DNA of 8,870 bases from positions 1-8,870 of the forward strand of contig JAPSIJ010000078.1 in assembly GCA_031178805.1 (NCBI GenBank), given 5' to 3'. The notes beneath the pieces are model-generated. The model did no database searches. It saw only the letters and a program-made list of their open reading frames with translations, and had not been told where the DNA came from. This DNA is from Cellulomonas sp. GTDB lineage: Bacteria > Actinomycetota > Actinomycetes > Actinomycetales > Cellulomonadaceae. The translations under genes and the position numbers were made by a program. Each line of letters begins with the position of its first letter. Position 1 is the first letter of the stretch. Shown piece by piece: positions 1 to 6,297 of this stretch.

Positions 1-30
1 CGGCGACCACCGACAGGCCGCGCCGGACGG

Positions 31-261
31 TCAGCGGGCGGGCGGCGGCGGGGTACGGTCGTCGTACCGCTCGACGACCTCGCGGTGCGTCGTGTTGGCG
101 CGCTGGCTGTTCATCACGAGCGCGAGGACGAGCGCGAGCGCCCCGGCGCCCATGCAGATGTAGCCGATCATCGTCAGGTCCACGCCGGCCAGGTTGTCGC
201 TGACGCCGAACGCGAGGATCGCGCCGATCACGATGAGGGCGATGCCGCCGCCGATGCCCAT
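31..261 (-). CDS. DUF6458-type small membrane protein
   Basis: A 76-residue protein of unknown function. It begins with the glycine-rich MGIGGGIALIVIGAILAF stretch, which matches my memory of the actinobacterial DUF6458 family. Two hydrophobic segments, about residues 4-22 and 30-50, are joined by a short acidic loop. A polar, probably cytoplasmic tail follows (about 52-76) ending in a proline run. I chose the ATG at 259-261 because AAGGAG lies at 269-274, seven bases upstream. The longer reading frame from 291 would add ten basic residues and lose this ribosome binding site. The gene stands alone, 239 bases downstream of the peptidase gene on the same strand, behind strong hairpins, so it probably has its own promoter, which I could not locate. 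The family assignment rests on pattern memory; the role is unknown. Confidence 0.82.
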   Translation of the reverse strand: MGIGGGIALIVIGAILAFGVSDNLAGVDLTMIGYICMGAGALALVLALVMNSQRANTTHREVVERYDDRTPPPPAR

Positions 262-369
262 GGTGGGACTCCTTCCGCCCGGGCGAGGCACCCGGTGCTG
301 GGCCCACTCTGGCGGCGGTCCCCGGATCGCGCGCGCCGAGGGCGCCCCGCGGGCCGGGAGTCACCCGCT

Positions 370-385
370 CCGGTGAACCCACCGG
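370..385. repeat. Small 6-bp hairpin
   Basis: CCGGTG at 370-375 pairs with CACCGG at 380-385 around the loop AACC. It abuts and shares one base with the larger inverted repeat at 385-418, so the two structures are adjacent or competing. Short GC-rich stems are common by chance here, so its function is uncertain. Confidence 0.4.
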
Positions 386-418
386 TCGGTTGCGCAACTG
401 TCCCGTTGCACAACCGAC
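385..418. repeat. 14-bp imperfect inverted repeat, operator- or terminator-like
   Basis: The left arm at 385-398 and right arm at 405-418 are complementary at 13 of 14 positions around a 6-base loop. In a minus-strand transcript the single mismatch becomes a G·U pair, so the stem would be continuous. Each arm contains a self-palindromic or near-palindromic decamer: GTTGCGCAAC at 389-398 (perfect) and GTTGCACAAC at 405-414 (one mismatch). The decamers start 16 bases apart. That arrangement suits a dimeric helix-turn-helix repressor as well as an RNA hairpin. There is no T-rich tail and no regulator gene in the window, so the choice stays open. Confidence 0.55.
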
Positions 419-420
419 GC

Positions 421-465
421 GGCACGACCGGGCGGCACCACCGAGGGCGGCACGACCGAGGGGGC
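421..465. repeat. Three imperfect ~15-base direct repeats
   Basis: Units beginning GGCACGACCG (421), GGCACCACCGAGGGC (434) and GGCACGACCGAGGG (449) follow one another. They are 13, 15 and 17 bases long and differ by small indels and one substitution. The last unit runs into the left arm of the terminator-like hairpin. They look like slippage products in non-coding sequence. Confidence 0.5.
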
Positions 466-489
466 ACGCGAGCCGCGCGTGCCCCCTCG
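457..489 (-). terminator. Strong hairpin downstream of the S9 peptidase gene
   Basis: A perfect 14-bp stem (457-470 with 476-489) closes a 5-base loop, eleven bases beyond the peptidase stop codon on the minus strand. No T-tract follows in the transcribed direction, which is common for GC-rich actinobacterial hairpin terminators. It probably ends the copC–copD/ctaG–peptidase transcript or stabilises its 3' end, and separates it from the DUF6458 gene. Confidence 0.72.
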
Positions 490-500
490 CGCCGCCGGTC

Positions 501-2618
501 TCAGCCGAGCACCTCCGGCAGCGGCGGCAGGTCGTCGCCGCTGCGGCCGAGCACGTGCTCCGCGAGGAACGCCTCGACCACCTGGTACCAGACCTTCGCG
601 TGCTGCGGGGCGAGCACCCAGTGGTTCTCGTCCGGGAAGTACAGGAACCGGTGCGGCGTGCGGCCGTCCTCGTCGGCGGGCAGGCCGGAGCGGGACAGCA
701 GCTCGTACCAGAGCCGCAGGCCCTCGCCGATCGGGACGCGGTAGTCCTTGTCGCCGTGCACCACCAGCATCGGGGTGACGATCCGCTCCACCGACCGGTG
801 CGGGGAGTGCTCGGCCGCCATCTCCGGCGTCATCTCCCGCTCCCAGTAGAAGGCGTCGTCCGTGGTCGGCCCGAACTGGTCGAGCGCCCACAGGCTCGCG
901 TGGGTGACCACGGCGCGGAACCGGTCGGTGTGGCCGGCGACCCAGTTGGCCATGTACCCGCCGAACGAGCCGCCCATCGCGCCGGTCCGCGTCTCGTCGA
1001 CGTCCGGCCGCGCGACGGCCGCGTCGGTGGCCGCCATCAGGTCCGTGTACGGCGCGGCGCCCCAGGCGCCCCAGCCGCGCTGCACGAAGTCCTGGCCGTA
1101 GCCGGTGGACAGCGCGGGGTCGGGCAGCAGCACCGCATAGCCCCGGGCCGCCATGATCCACGGGTTCCACCGCCAGGACCACGCGTTCCACGAGCCCAGC
1201 GGCCCGCCGTGGATCCACAGCAGGAGCGGCGCCGGGTCCGCCGCGGACGCGCCCTCGGGGAGCACCAGCCAGGACCGGACCTCGACGCCGTCCTCGGCGG
1301 TCGCCGACACCTCGGTCAGCGTGCCCGGCAGCGCCGGCAGCGGCGCGGGGGCGGGCAGGGCGACGGCCTCGACGGGCGTCCCGGACGCGAGCGCGGCGGC
1401 GAGGTCGACCCGCACCGGGTGCGCCGGCGCCGCGTAGGAGGTGCGCATCGCGTAGAGGGTCCCGCCGTCGGGGCTGACCCGCAGGTCGGTCAGCACGGCG
1501 TCGTCGGCGGTGACCCGCGTGACGGCGTCGGTGGCCAGGTCCACGTGGAACACCGGGCCGCGGCCGAGGTCGTCCGCCCCCACCAGCAGGCCCGCCCCGT
1601 CCCGGGTCCACGCGATCTCGTGCGGCCAGCGGTCCCAGTCCGCGGCGACCCGGCGGGGCGCGGCGTCGCCCTCGAGCCCGGCCACCCAGAGCTGCACCTG
1701 CGGCGCGGCGGCGGGCGTGCTGCGGGTCTGGCGGGCGTAGGCCACCCGGCGGGAGTCGGGCGAGACGACGGGGGCGAACACGTCGGCGTCCGGGTCGGCG
1801 ACCAGCACGCGGCGCTCGCCCGTGGCCACGTCGACGGCCACCAGCTGCTCGCGCTGCCCGCCGCGGGCCTCCGGGCGGATCCACTGCGTCACGACCGTGC
1901 GGCCGTCCGGGGACAGCACCGCGTCCTGGTGCAGCAGCGCCGTGCCGGCGTCGGGCGCGAGGTCGCGCAGCGCGAGCCGCGGGGCGGCGGCGCCGGCCTC
2001 CGCGGTGCCCGCGACGTCGCCGAGGTCGGCGGCGAACAGGTGCGGGGTCGCCGGGCCGAGGTCGTGGTCCCAGTACCGCACCGGGTAGCCCGTGTGCAGG
2101 ACCGCCGAGACCTTCGCGTCCTTCCGCGCGCCGATCAGCCGCTCGTCGTCGGCGTCGTCCGCGGCGCTCGGCAGCACGTCGGAGGCGACGACCACGACGG
2201 GCGCGTCCTGCGCGACGACGACGCCGTCGATCCCGGCGCGGCGCGCCGCCACGACGCGCGCCTCGGCGCCGTCCGCGGGCAGCAGCCACAGCGCGGCCGG
2301 GGCGTCGTCGTCGGGCTCGGCGTCCGCGTCGGGGCGGCGGGAGGTGAACAGCAGGTCGCCGGTCGAGGCGAACCGCGCGGCCGACTCGCCCTTCGCCGAG
2401 CGGGTCAGCCGGCGGGCCGGGCGCTCGCCGGCCGGGTCGACCTCCCACAGGGCGGTGACGTACCGGGTCCGCTTCGCGTCGAGGGTCGACACGGCGGTGA
2501 CGAGCCGCGTGCCGTCCGGGGACAGCGCGAGGCCCGACATCCGGGGCAGGGCGACGTAGGCGTCGAGGTCGTGGAAGGGCGTGGGCGGCGGGGTGGGCTC
2601 GCTGGCGGCGTCAGTCAC
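501..2618 (-). CDS. S9-family serine peptidase (prolyl oligopeptidase / acylaminoacyl-peptidase type)
   Basis: A 705-residue cytosolic serine peptidase without a signal sequence, near the usual length for the family. Such enzymes cleave short peptides, releasing dipeptides or acyl-amino acids from the N terminus. The first ~430 residues form a β-propeller, visible as repeated PD40-like strands (LSPDGTRL near 32, VSPDSRRVAYA near 285, VSPDGGTLYA near 381). The α/β-hydrolase domain begins near 445, with LLLWIHGGP at 465-473 (oxyanion region). The nucleophile elbow GGSFGGYM places Ser551, HGDKDYRVP gives Asp625 and DENHW gives His666, so the triad is complete. The GTG start at 2618 is preceded by AGGA at 2626-2629. 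It lies 12 bases after the stop of the CopD–CtaG gene, so cotranscription and coupling are likely. Substrate specificity cannot be read from the sequence, and any link to copper is unproven. Confidence 0.93.
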   Translation of the reverse strand: MTDAASEPTPPPTPFHDLDAYVALPRMSGLALSPDGTRLVTAVSTLDAKRTRYVTALWEVDPAGERPARRLTRSAKGESAARFASTGDLLFTSRRPDADAEPDDDAPAALWLLPADGAEARVVAARRAGIDGVVVAQDAPVVVVASDVLPSAADDADDERLIGARKDAKVSAVLHTGYPVRYWDHDLGPATPHLFAADLGDVAGTAEAGAAAPRLALRDLAPDAGTALLHQDAVLSPDGRTVVTQWIRPEARGGQREQLVAVDVATGERRVLVADPDADVFAPVVSPDSRRVAYARQTRSTPAAAPQVQLWVAGLEGDAAPRRVAADWDRWPHEIAWTRDGAGLLVGADDLGRGPVFHVDLATDAVTRVTADDAVLTDLRVSPDGGTLYAMRTSYAAPAHPVRVDLAAALASGTPVEAVALPAPAPLPALPGTLTEVSATAEDGVEVRSWLVLPEGASAADPAPLLLWIHGGPLGSWNAWSWRWNPWIMAARGYAVLLPDPALSTGYGQDFVQRGWGAWGAAPYTDLMAATDAAVARPDVDETRTGAMGGSFGGYMANWVAGHTDRFRAVVTHASLWALDQFGPTTDDAFYWEREMTPEMAAEHSPHRSVERIVTPMLVVHGDKDYRVPIGEGLRLWYELLSRSGLPADEDGRTPHRFLYFPDENHWVLAPQHAKVWYQVVEAFLAEHVLGRSGDDLPPLPEVLG

Positions 2619-2622
2619 CCCG

Positions 2623-2640
2623 CCGTCCTATCACGGACGG
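2623..2640 (-). promoter_or_regulatory. Hairpin over the peptidase ribosome binding site
   Basis: In the minus-strand transcript CCGTCC (2635-2640) pairs with GGACGG (2623-2628) around the 6-base loop GTGATA. The loop contains the stop codon of the upstream gene. The 3' arm includes most of the AGGA-type ribosome binding site of the peptidase GTG at 2618. A ribosome finishing the upstream gene would melt the stem, so this looks like a translational-coupling device. The same bases read TAGGAC six bases before the GTG, which also resembles the leaderless −10 spacing seen elsewhere in the window. Confidence 0.45.
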
Positions 2641-4745
2641 GGTCGCTCGTCGGCCCGGTCCGGCCCGGTCCGCTCCGCCTCGGCCCGGGCGCCGCCGTCC
2701 CGCGCGGCCAGCCGGGCGAGCATCGCGTTGTAGTCGTCCATCTCGGTGTCCCCGTCGCGCGCGACCTTCCGGTCCCGGCGCTTCGCGGTGCGCTCGTCGT
2801 CGCGCGACCACGCCAGGGCCACCCCGACGGCCAGCGCCAGCGTCGGCAGCTCGCCGATGCCCCACGCGACGCCGCCGCCGCGCTGCTGGTCCTCGATGGC
2901 GCTCGGGCCCCACTCCCGGCCGAGCAGGCCGAACCAGTCGGGCACCAGCAGGACGTCGCCGCTCGTGAGGGCGACGCCGAAGAACGCGTGGAACGCCATC
3001 GTCGCGAACAGCAGCAGCAGCCGCTGCGGGTACCCCGGCCGCGTCGGGCCCGGGTCGATGCCGACGAGCGCGTTGACGAACAGGTACCCGGCCAGCGAGA
3101 AGTGCACCACCATCGCGTAGTGCCCGACGCCGGAGGTCAGGGCCCAGCGGAACACGTCGGTGTAGTAGAAGACGATCATCGACCCGGCGAAGTTCACCGC
3201 GGCCACCAGCGGGTGCGCGAAGAACCGGCCCCACCGGCTGTGCACCAGCAGCAGCAGCCACTCGCGGGGCCCGCGGGAGGTGTCCGGGCCGAGCCGCCCG
3301 GCCGTCGAGCGGGTCGCCCGGGACGGGAGCGCCCGCAGCGCGAGCGTCACCGGCGCCGACAGCGCCAGCAGCACCGGCACGACCATCGCCAGGATCATGT
3401 GCTCGACCATGTGCGCGCTGAACAGCACGTGGCCGTACATGGCGGGACCGCCGGACGTGGTCCAGAAGAACAGCACCATGCCGGCGACCCAGGAGGCCGT
3501 GCGGGGCCAGGGCCACGCGTCGCCGCGCCTGCGCAGCCGCAGCACCCAGCGCACGTACACGACCAGGCCCGCGACCGCGGCCGACGCGAGCAGCACGTCC
3601 CAGCGCCACTGGGTGATCCAGCTCAGCGTCGTGGGCTCGGGGGGCAGCGGGTGCCCGGTGACGATCTCCGCGGGCGTGGGGTCCGCGATCGGCTCGTCCG
3701 GCACGGGCGGCGGCGACGAGCCGAGCGCGACGGCGACGCCGGAGACGGCGCCCATCACGGTGAGCTCGACCAGCAGCAGCCGCCAGAACAGCCAGGTGGC
3801 GGGCGCGCGCTCGTCGCCGCGGAGGCGGGCGACCACCCGGCGGCGGTGGGCGAGCCCGAGCAGCCCGAGGACGCCGAACAGCGCGATCTTCACGAGCAGC
3901 AGCACCCCGTACCGGGTGCCGAGGTCGGACCAGTCCCCGAGCCGGATCACCGAGTTCACCGTCCCGGAGACCGCGACGGCGGCGAAGCACCAGGCGGCGA
4001 CGACCGAGAACCGCGCGACCGCCGGCGCCAGGTCGGCGCCGAGCCGCGGGGCGAGCGGCGACAGGGCCAGCAGCGTGCCGATCCACACCGCCGCGCCGAT
4101 CAGGTGCAGGAACATGGACGACGTCGCGAGGTCGTGGCTGGCCGCGCCGGCGGCGTGCCCGGTCTGGGCCGCCTGCCACAGGGCGACGACCACCACGACG
4201 GACGTGCCGACCGCGCCGACCGGCGACGTCGTCATCAGGGCCAGGGCCGTGACCACGGCGGCGGCGACCGCGACGAACAGCAGCACCCGGCCGAGCTCGA
4301 ACGTCGTGACGAACTGCCCCAGCTCGCCGCCGAACGCCGGGTCCGTCAGCGGCAGGCCCGCGACGTTGGCGTAGGTGAGGACGAGCTCGACGACCGCGGC
4401 GAGCGTCCACACCGCCGCGGCGACCGCCGTGACGCCCGACGCGGTGCGCACCACGGTGCCGTCCTGGCGGCGCACGAGCACCGTGACGAGCAGCAGCAGG
4501 CCGCCGAGCGTCGCGGAGGCGGCGAGCTCGGACGCGGTGGAGGCGACCGGCAGGCCCCAGCGGACGAGCGCGCCGGGGTCCCGGAGCGCCGTCGGCGCGG
4601 CGGCGCCGGTGAACGCGATGCCCGCGAGCACCGCCGCGAGCGCCGCGACGGCCAGCGCGGCGAGCCGCAGCCAGCCGGGACCGGTGCCCCGGTCGGCGGT
4701 GGCGGCCGGGCGCGGGCCGGCGGGCGCGGCGACGGCGGGGGCCAT
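2631..4745 (-). CDS. CopD–CtaG fusion: copper transport and cytochrome c oxidase assembly membrane protein
   Basis: A 704-residue polytopic membrane protein with roughly fifteen hydrophobic helices. The N-terminal half (about 27-341) matches CopD copper-import proteins, with histidines in the helices near 197, 204 and 214 (GHAAG, SHDL, FLHLIGAAVWIG). A proline-rich linker (345-372) leads to a caa3-type CtaG domain (about 380-646) with SAHMVEHM (His445, His449), VVHFS (His548) and AFHAFFG (His586). A charged cytoplasmic tail follows (647-704). CtaG proteins help insert CuB into cytochrome c oxidase, so the fusion probably couples copper uptake to oxidase maturation. The fusion is known in actinobacteria. 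The ATG at 4745 overlaps the copC stop as TGATG, with GGAG five bases upstream, so translation is coupled. The much longer open frame to 5072 is rejected because it runs through copC. Confidence 0.92.
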   Translation of the reverse strand: MAPAVAAPAGPRPAATADRGTGPGWLRLAALAVAALAAVLAGIAFTGAAAPTALRDPGALVRWGLPVASTASELAASATLGGLLLLVTVLVRRQDGTVVRTASGVTAVAAAVWTLAAVVELVLTYANVAGLPLTDPAFGGELGQFVTTFELGRVLLFVAVAAAVVTALALMTTSPVGAVGTSVVVVVALWQAAQTGHAAGAASHDLATSSMFLHLIGAAVWIGTLLALSPLAPRLGADLAPAVARFSVVAAWCFAAVAVSGTVNSVIRLGDWSDLGTRYGVLLLVKIALFGVLGLLGLAHRRRVVARLRGDERAPATWLFWRLLLVELTVMGAVSGVAVALGSSPPPVPDEPIADPTPAEIVTGHPLPPEPTTLSWITQWRWDVLLASAAVAGLVVYVRWVLRLRRRGDAWPWPRTASWVAGMVLFFWTTSGGPAMYGHVLFSAHMVEHMILAMVVPVLLALSAPVTLALRALPSRATRSTAGRLGPDTSRGPREWLLLLVHSRWGRFFAHPLVAAVNFAGSMIVFYYTDVFRWALTSGVGHYAMVVHFSLAGYLFVNALVGIDPGPTRPGYPQRLLLLFATMAFHAFFGVALTSGDVLLVPDWFGLLGREWGPSAIEDQQRGGGVAWGIGELPTLALAVGVALAWSRDDERTAKRRDRKVARDGDTEMDDYNAMLARLAARDGGARAEAERTGPDRADERPRP

Positions 4746-5467
4746 CAGTTCTCCGTCCGGGCGTCCTTCGGGCGGCGCCGCTCGCGCACGACGAACACGG
4801 CGACCGCCGCGGCGGCGAGCACGGCGACCGCGATCGCGGCGACCACGCCGGCGGCGATGCCGGACTCCTCGTCCTCGGCGAGCTCCTGCTGCGCGGAGAG
4901 CGTGGCCTCCGGCGACGGCTCGACGGCCTGGGTGGTCATGGTGGGCTCGGGCGACTCCGCCGGCGCGCCGGTCGGTGCGGCCGCGGCGTCCCCGGCGGGA
5001 GCGGCACCCTCGGTGGCGGTGAACGCGAGCTCGCCGGACAGCGGGTGGCCGTCCGCCGACGTCACGCGCCACTGCACGGCGTACGCGCCGGCGGGCAGGT
5101 CCGCGGCGAGCGCCTGGCTCACGGTGTTGTCCACGAGCTCGGCCGTGCCGGTGCTCACCGTGGCGCCGTCCGGGCCGGTCACCACGATCTCCGTGCCGAG
5201 CGCCTGGGCCGGCTGGTCGAACGTCAGGGTGATCCGCTCCGGCGGGGCCGCGACGGTCGAGCCGTCCGCCGGGTCGGTGCCGAGCAGCGCGTTGTGCGCG
5301 TCGGCACGGCCGGCGGTGGCCAGCACGGCCGCGAGCGCCAGCAGCAGCGCCACGAGCACGGCGGCGGCGCGGCCCGCCGGGGCGGGGGCGGCGACCGCGC
5401 GGGCGCGGGACGCGGGGCGGACGGGCACGGGTCCGACCTCGGGGGCGGCGGGGCGCTCGGGAGACAT
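4745..5467 (-). CDS. copC: CopC/YobA-type periplasmic copper-binding protein with C-terminal membrane anchor
   Basis: A 240-residue exported copper protein. A long Ala/Pro/Arg-rich N terminus (1-33) precedes a hydrophobic signal core (34-49) and the likely cleavage site ADA|H. Mature His1 is therefore His58, the N-terminal copper ligand expected of CopC. SADGHPLSGE supplies Asp139 and His141, matching the usual Asp/His partners of the Cu(II) site. The CopC β-sandwich spans about 58-152. An Ala/Pro/Glu-rich linker follows, then a single helix (about 204-227) and a basic tail, so the protein is tethered to the outer face of the membrane. I chose the ATG at 5467, although GGGGAGG at 5470-5476 is only two bases upstream; GTG at 5470 is the alternative and adds one residue. 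The next gene starts inside its stop codon. It probably hands copper to the CopD–CtaG protein. Confidence 0.9.
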   Translation of the reverse strand: MSPERPAAPEVGPVPVRPASRARAVAAPAPAGRAAAVLVALLLALAAVLATAGRADAHNALLGTDPADGSTVAAPPERITLTFDQPAQALGTEIVVTGPDGATVSTGTAELVDNTVSQALAADLPAGAYAVQWRVTSADGHPLSGELAFTATEGAAPAGDAAAAPTGAPAESPEPTMTTQAVEPSPEATLSAQQELAEDEESGIAAGVVAAIAVAVLAAAAVAVFVVRERRRPKDARTEN

Positions 5468-5490
5468 CACCTCCCCATCATCTCCCGCTG

Positions 5491-5509
5491 CGGGGGCGCA
5501 CCGCCCCCG
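5491..5509. repeat. 8-bp perfect inverted repeat between divergent genes
   Basis: CGGGGGCG (5491-5498) and CGCCCCCG (5502-5509) flank a CAC loop. It lies 24 bases upstream of the copC start and 90 bases upstream of radC. It could be a 5'-leader hairpin of the copC transcript or an operator site. The GC-only composition makes chance formation possible. Confidence 0.45.
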
Positions 5510-5552
5510 GGGTGGCCGGGATCACCCACGGCGGCCGCCGGCGGACCGGGCC

Positions 5553-5561
5553 TGTGGACAA
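5553..5561 (-). promoter_or_regulatory. Single DnaA-box-like nonamer TTGTCCACA
   Basis: Read on the minus strand, these nine bases are TTGTCCACA, identical to the actinobacterial DnaA-box consensus. Only one copy was noticed, with no AT-rich unwinding region or dnaA/dnaN neighbours, so this is not an origin. If functional, it would be a DnaA-regulated or titration site in the copC/radC promoter region. Confidence 0.35.
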
Positions 5562-5586
5562 CCGCCGGAGGGGCCTCGGCCGCTCC

Positions 5587-5592
5587 TAGGGT
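5587..5592 (+). promoter_or_regulatory. Leaderless −10 element TAGGGT for radC
   Basis: TAGGGT fits the actinobacterial TANNNT −10 pattern. It ends six bases before the GTG at 5599, so transcription would begin at or next to the start codon. No ribosome binding site precedes this GTG, which agrees with a leaderless mRNA. No convincing −35 lies 16-18 bases upstream. The TGGACA at 5555-5560 would need a 26-base spacer. Confidence 0.55.
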
Positions 5593-5598
5593 CGACGT

Positions 5599-6297
5599 GT
5601 GCCCACCCCGATGCTCGCCGACCTCGACCCGGACCAGCGTCCGCGCGAGCGGATGCTGCGGCTGGGCGCCGACGCGCTGTCCGACGTGGAGCTCGTCGCG
5701 CTGCTCCTCGGGTCGGGGCGGCGCGGGTCCAGCGCGCTCGACACCGCCCGCGACCTGCTCGCCGCGCACGGCGGGCTGACCGGGCTGGCGCACGCCGACC
5801 CGGCGGCGCTGCTGCGGAGCCCCGGGGTGGGCCCGGCCAAGGCCACCCGCGTGGTCGCGGGCCTGGCGCTCGCCCGGCGGTTCGGCACCTCCACCGACCG
5901 GCGGCAGACCGTGCGCACCCCGGCCGACGTCGCCCGGGTCGCCGCGCCGCTGCTGCCCGGCCCCGCGGACGGCCGGGTCGTCGCCGTCGCGGGCGACCGC
6001 GCCGCACGGCTGCTCGGCGCGGTGGTGGTCCCCGGCGTGCTCGCGCACGCCGACCCGTTCCCGGTGCGCGAGGTGCTCGCCGAGGCGCTCCGGCGCGGCG
6101 CCGTCACGCTGGCGCTCGCGCACCGGCACGACCCCGAGACGCCGGACCCCGTCCCGGCGGACCGCGCGGCGACCGCCGCCGTCGCCCGGGCCGCGGCGCA
6201 CTGCGGCCTGCGCCTGCTCGACCACGTCGTGCTGGTGGGCGGCACCTGGACGGGCGTCGGGGAGGACGGCCCGGCCGGGGCAGGATGGACGTCGTGA
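5599..6297 (+). CDS. radC: RadC-like JAB-domain protein with eroded JAMM motif
   Basis: A 232-residue member of the RadC (UPF0758) family, about normal length. The N-terminal helical part is typical: RPRERMLRLGADALSDVELVALLLGSG (about 14-40), then a helix-hairpin-helix at 71-89 (SPGVGPAKA). In the C-terminal MPN/JAB domain the usual HNHPSGDPxPS..D becomes AHRHDPETPDPVPAD. His175, His177 and Asp188 keep their spacing, but PSG is lost and the serine position is Val185. VREV places a possible catalytic Glu at 158. The LLDHVVLVGG ending is conserved. RadC was once linked to DNA repair, but its biochemical role is unsettled. Metal binding may persist here while peptidase-like catalysis is doubtful. 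GTG at 5599 is taken because of the −10 element upstream; ATG at 5611 is an alternative. The Nudix gene overlaps its last four bases. Confidence 0.85.
   Translation: MPTPMLADLDPDQRPRERMLRLGADALSDVELVALLLGSGRRGSSALDTARDLLAAHGGLTGLAHADPAALLRSPGVGPAKATRVVAGLALARRFGTSTDRRQTVRTPADVARVAAPLLPGPADGRVVAVAGDRAARLLGAVVVPGVLAHADPFPVREVLAEALRRGAVTLALAHRHDPETPDPVPADRAATAAVARAAAHCGLRLLDHVVLVGGTWTGVGEDGPAGAGWTS

Larger units (their letters stand above)
262..500. other. Gene-free gap with several hairpins and an imperfect tandem repeat
   Basis: This 239-base gap between the peptidase stop and the DUF6458 start shows no convincing coding frame. It contains a 14-bp perfect hairpin (457-489), a 14-bp inverted repeat with one mismatch (385-418), a 6-bp hairpin with a 4-base loop (370-385, sharing base 385 with the previous one), and three imperfect ~15-base repeats (421-465). 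The part nearest DUF6458 (262-360) presumably holds its promoter, but I see no hexamers good enough to annotate. Confidence 0.7.

Noticed and set aside
2611..4410. Long minus-strand and plus-strand frames (for example 3280-4374) over the CopD–CtaG gene
   Set aside because: They overlap a gene with clear family motifs, and their translations are low-complexity or Thr/Ser-rich shadows without recognisable domains.
5468..5484. Four-codon leader peptide (Met-Met-Gly-Arg-stop) overlapping the copC start
   Set aside because: The reading frame exists in the minus-strand leader but has no spaced ribosome binding site, and so short a frame can arise by chance.
5553..5561. Replication origin based on the DnaA-box-like nonamer
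   Set aside because: A single box, no AT-rich element, and no dnaA, dnaN or rpmH nearby.
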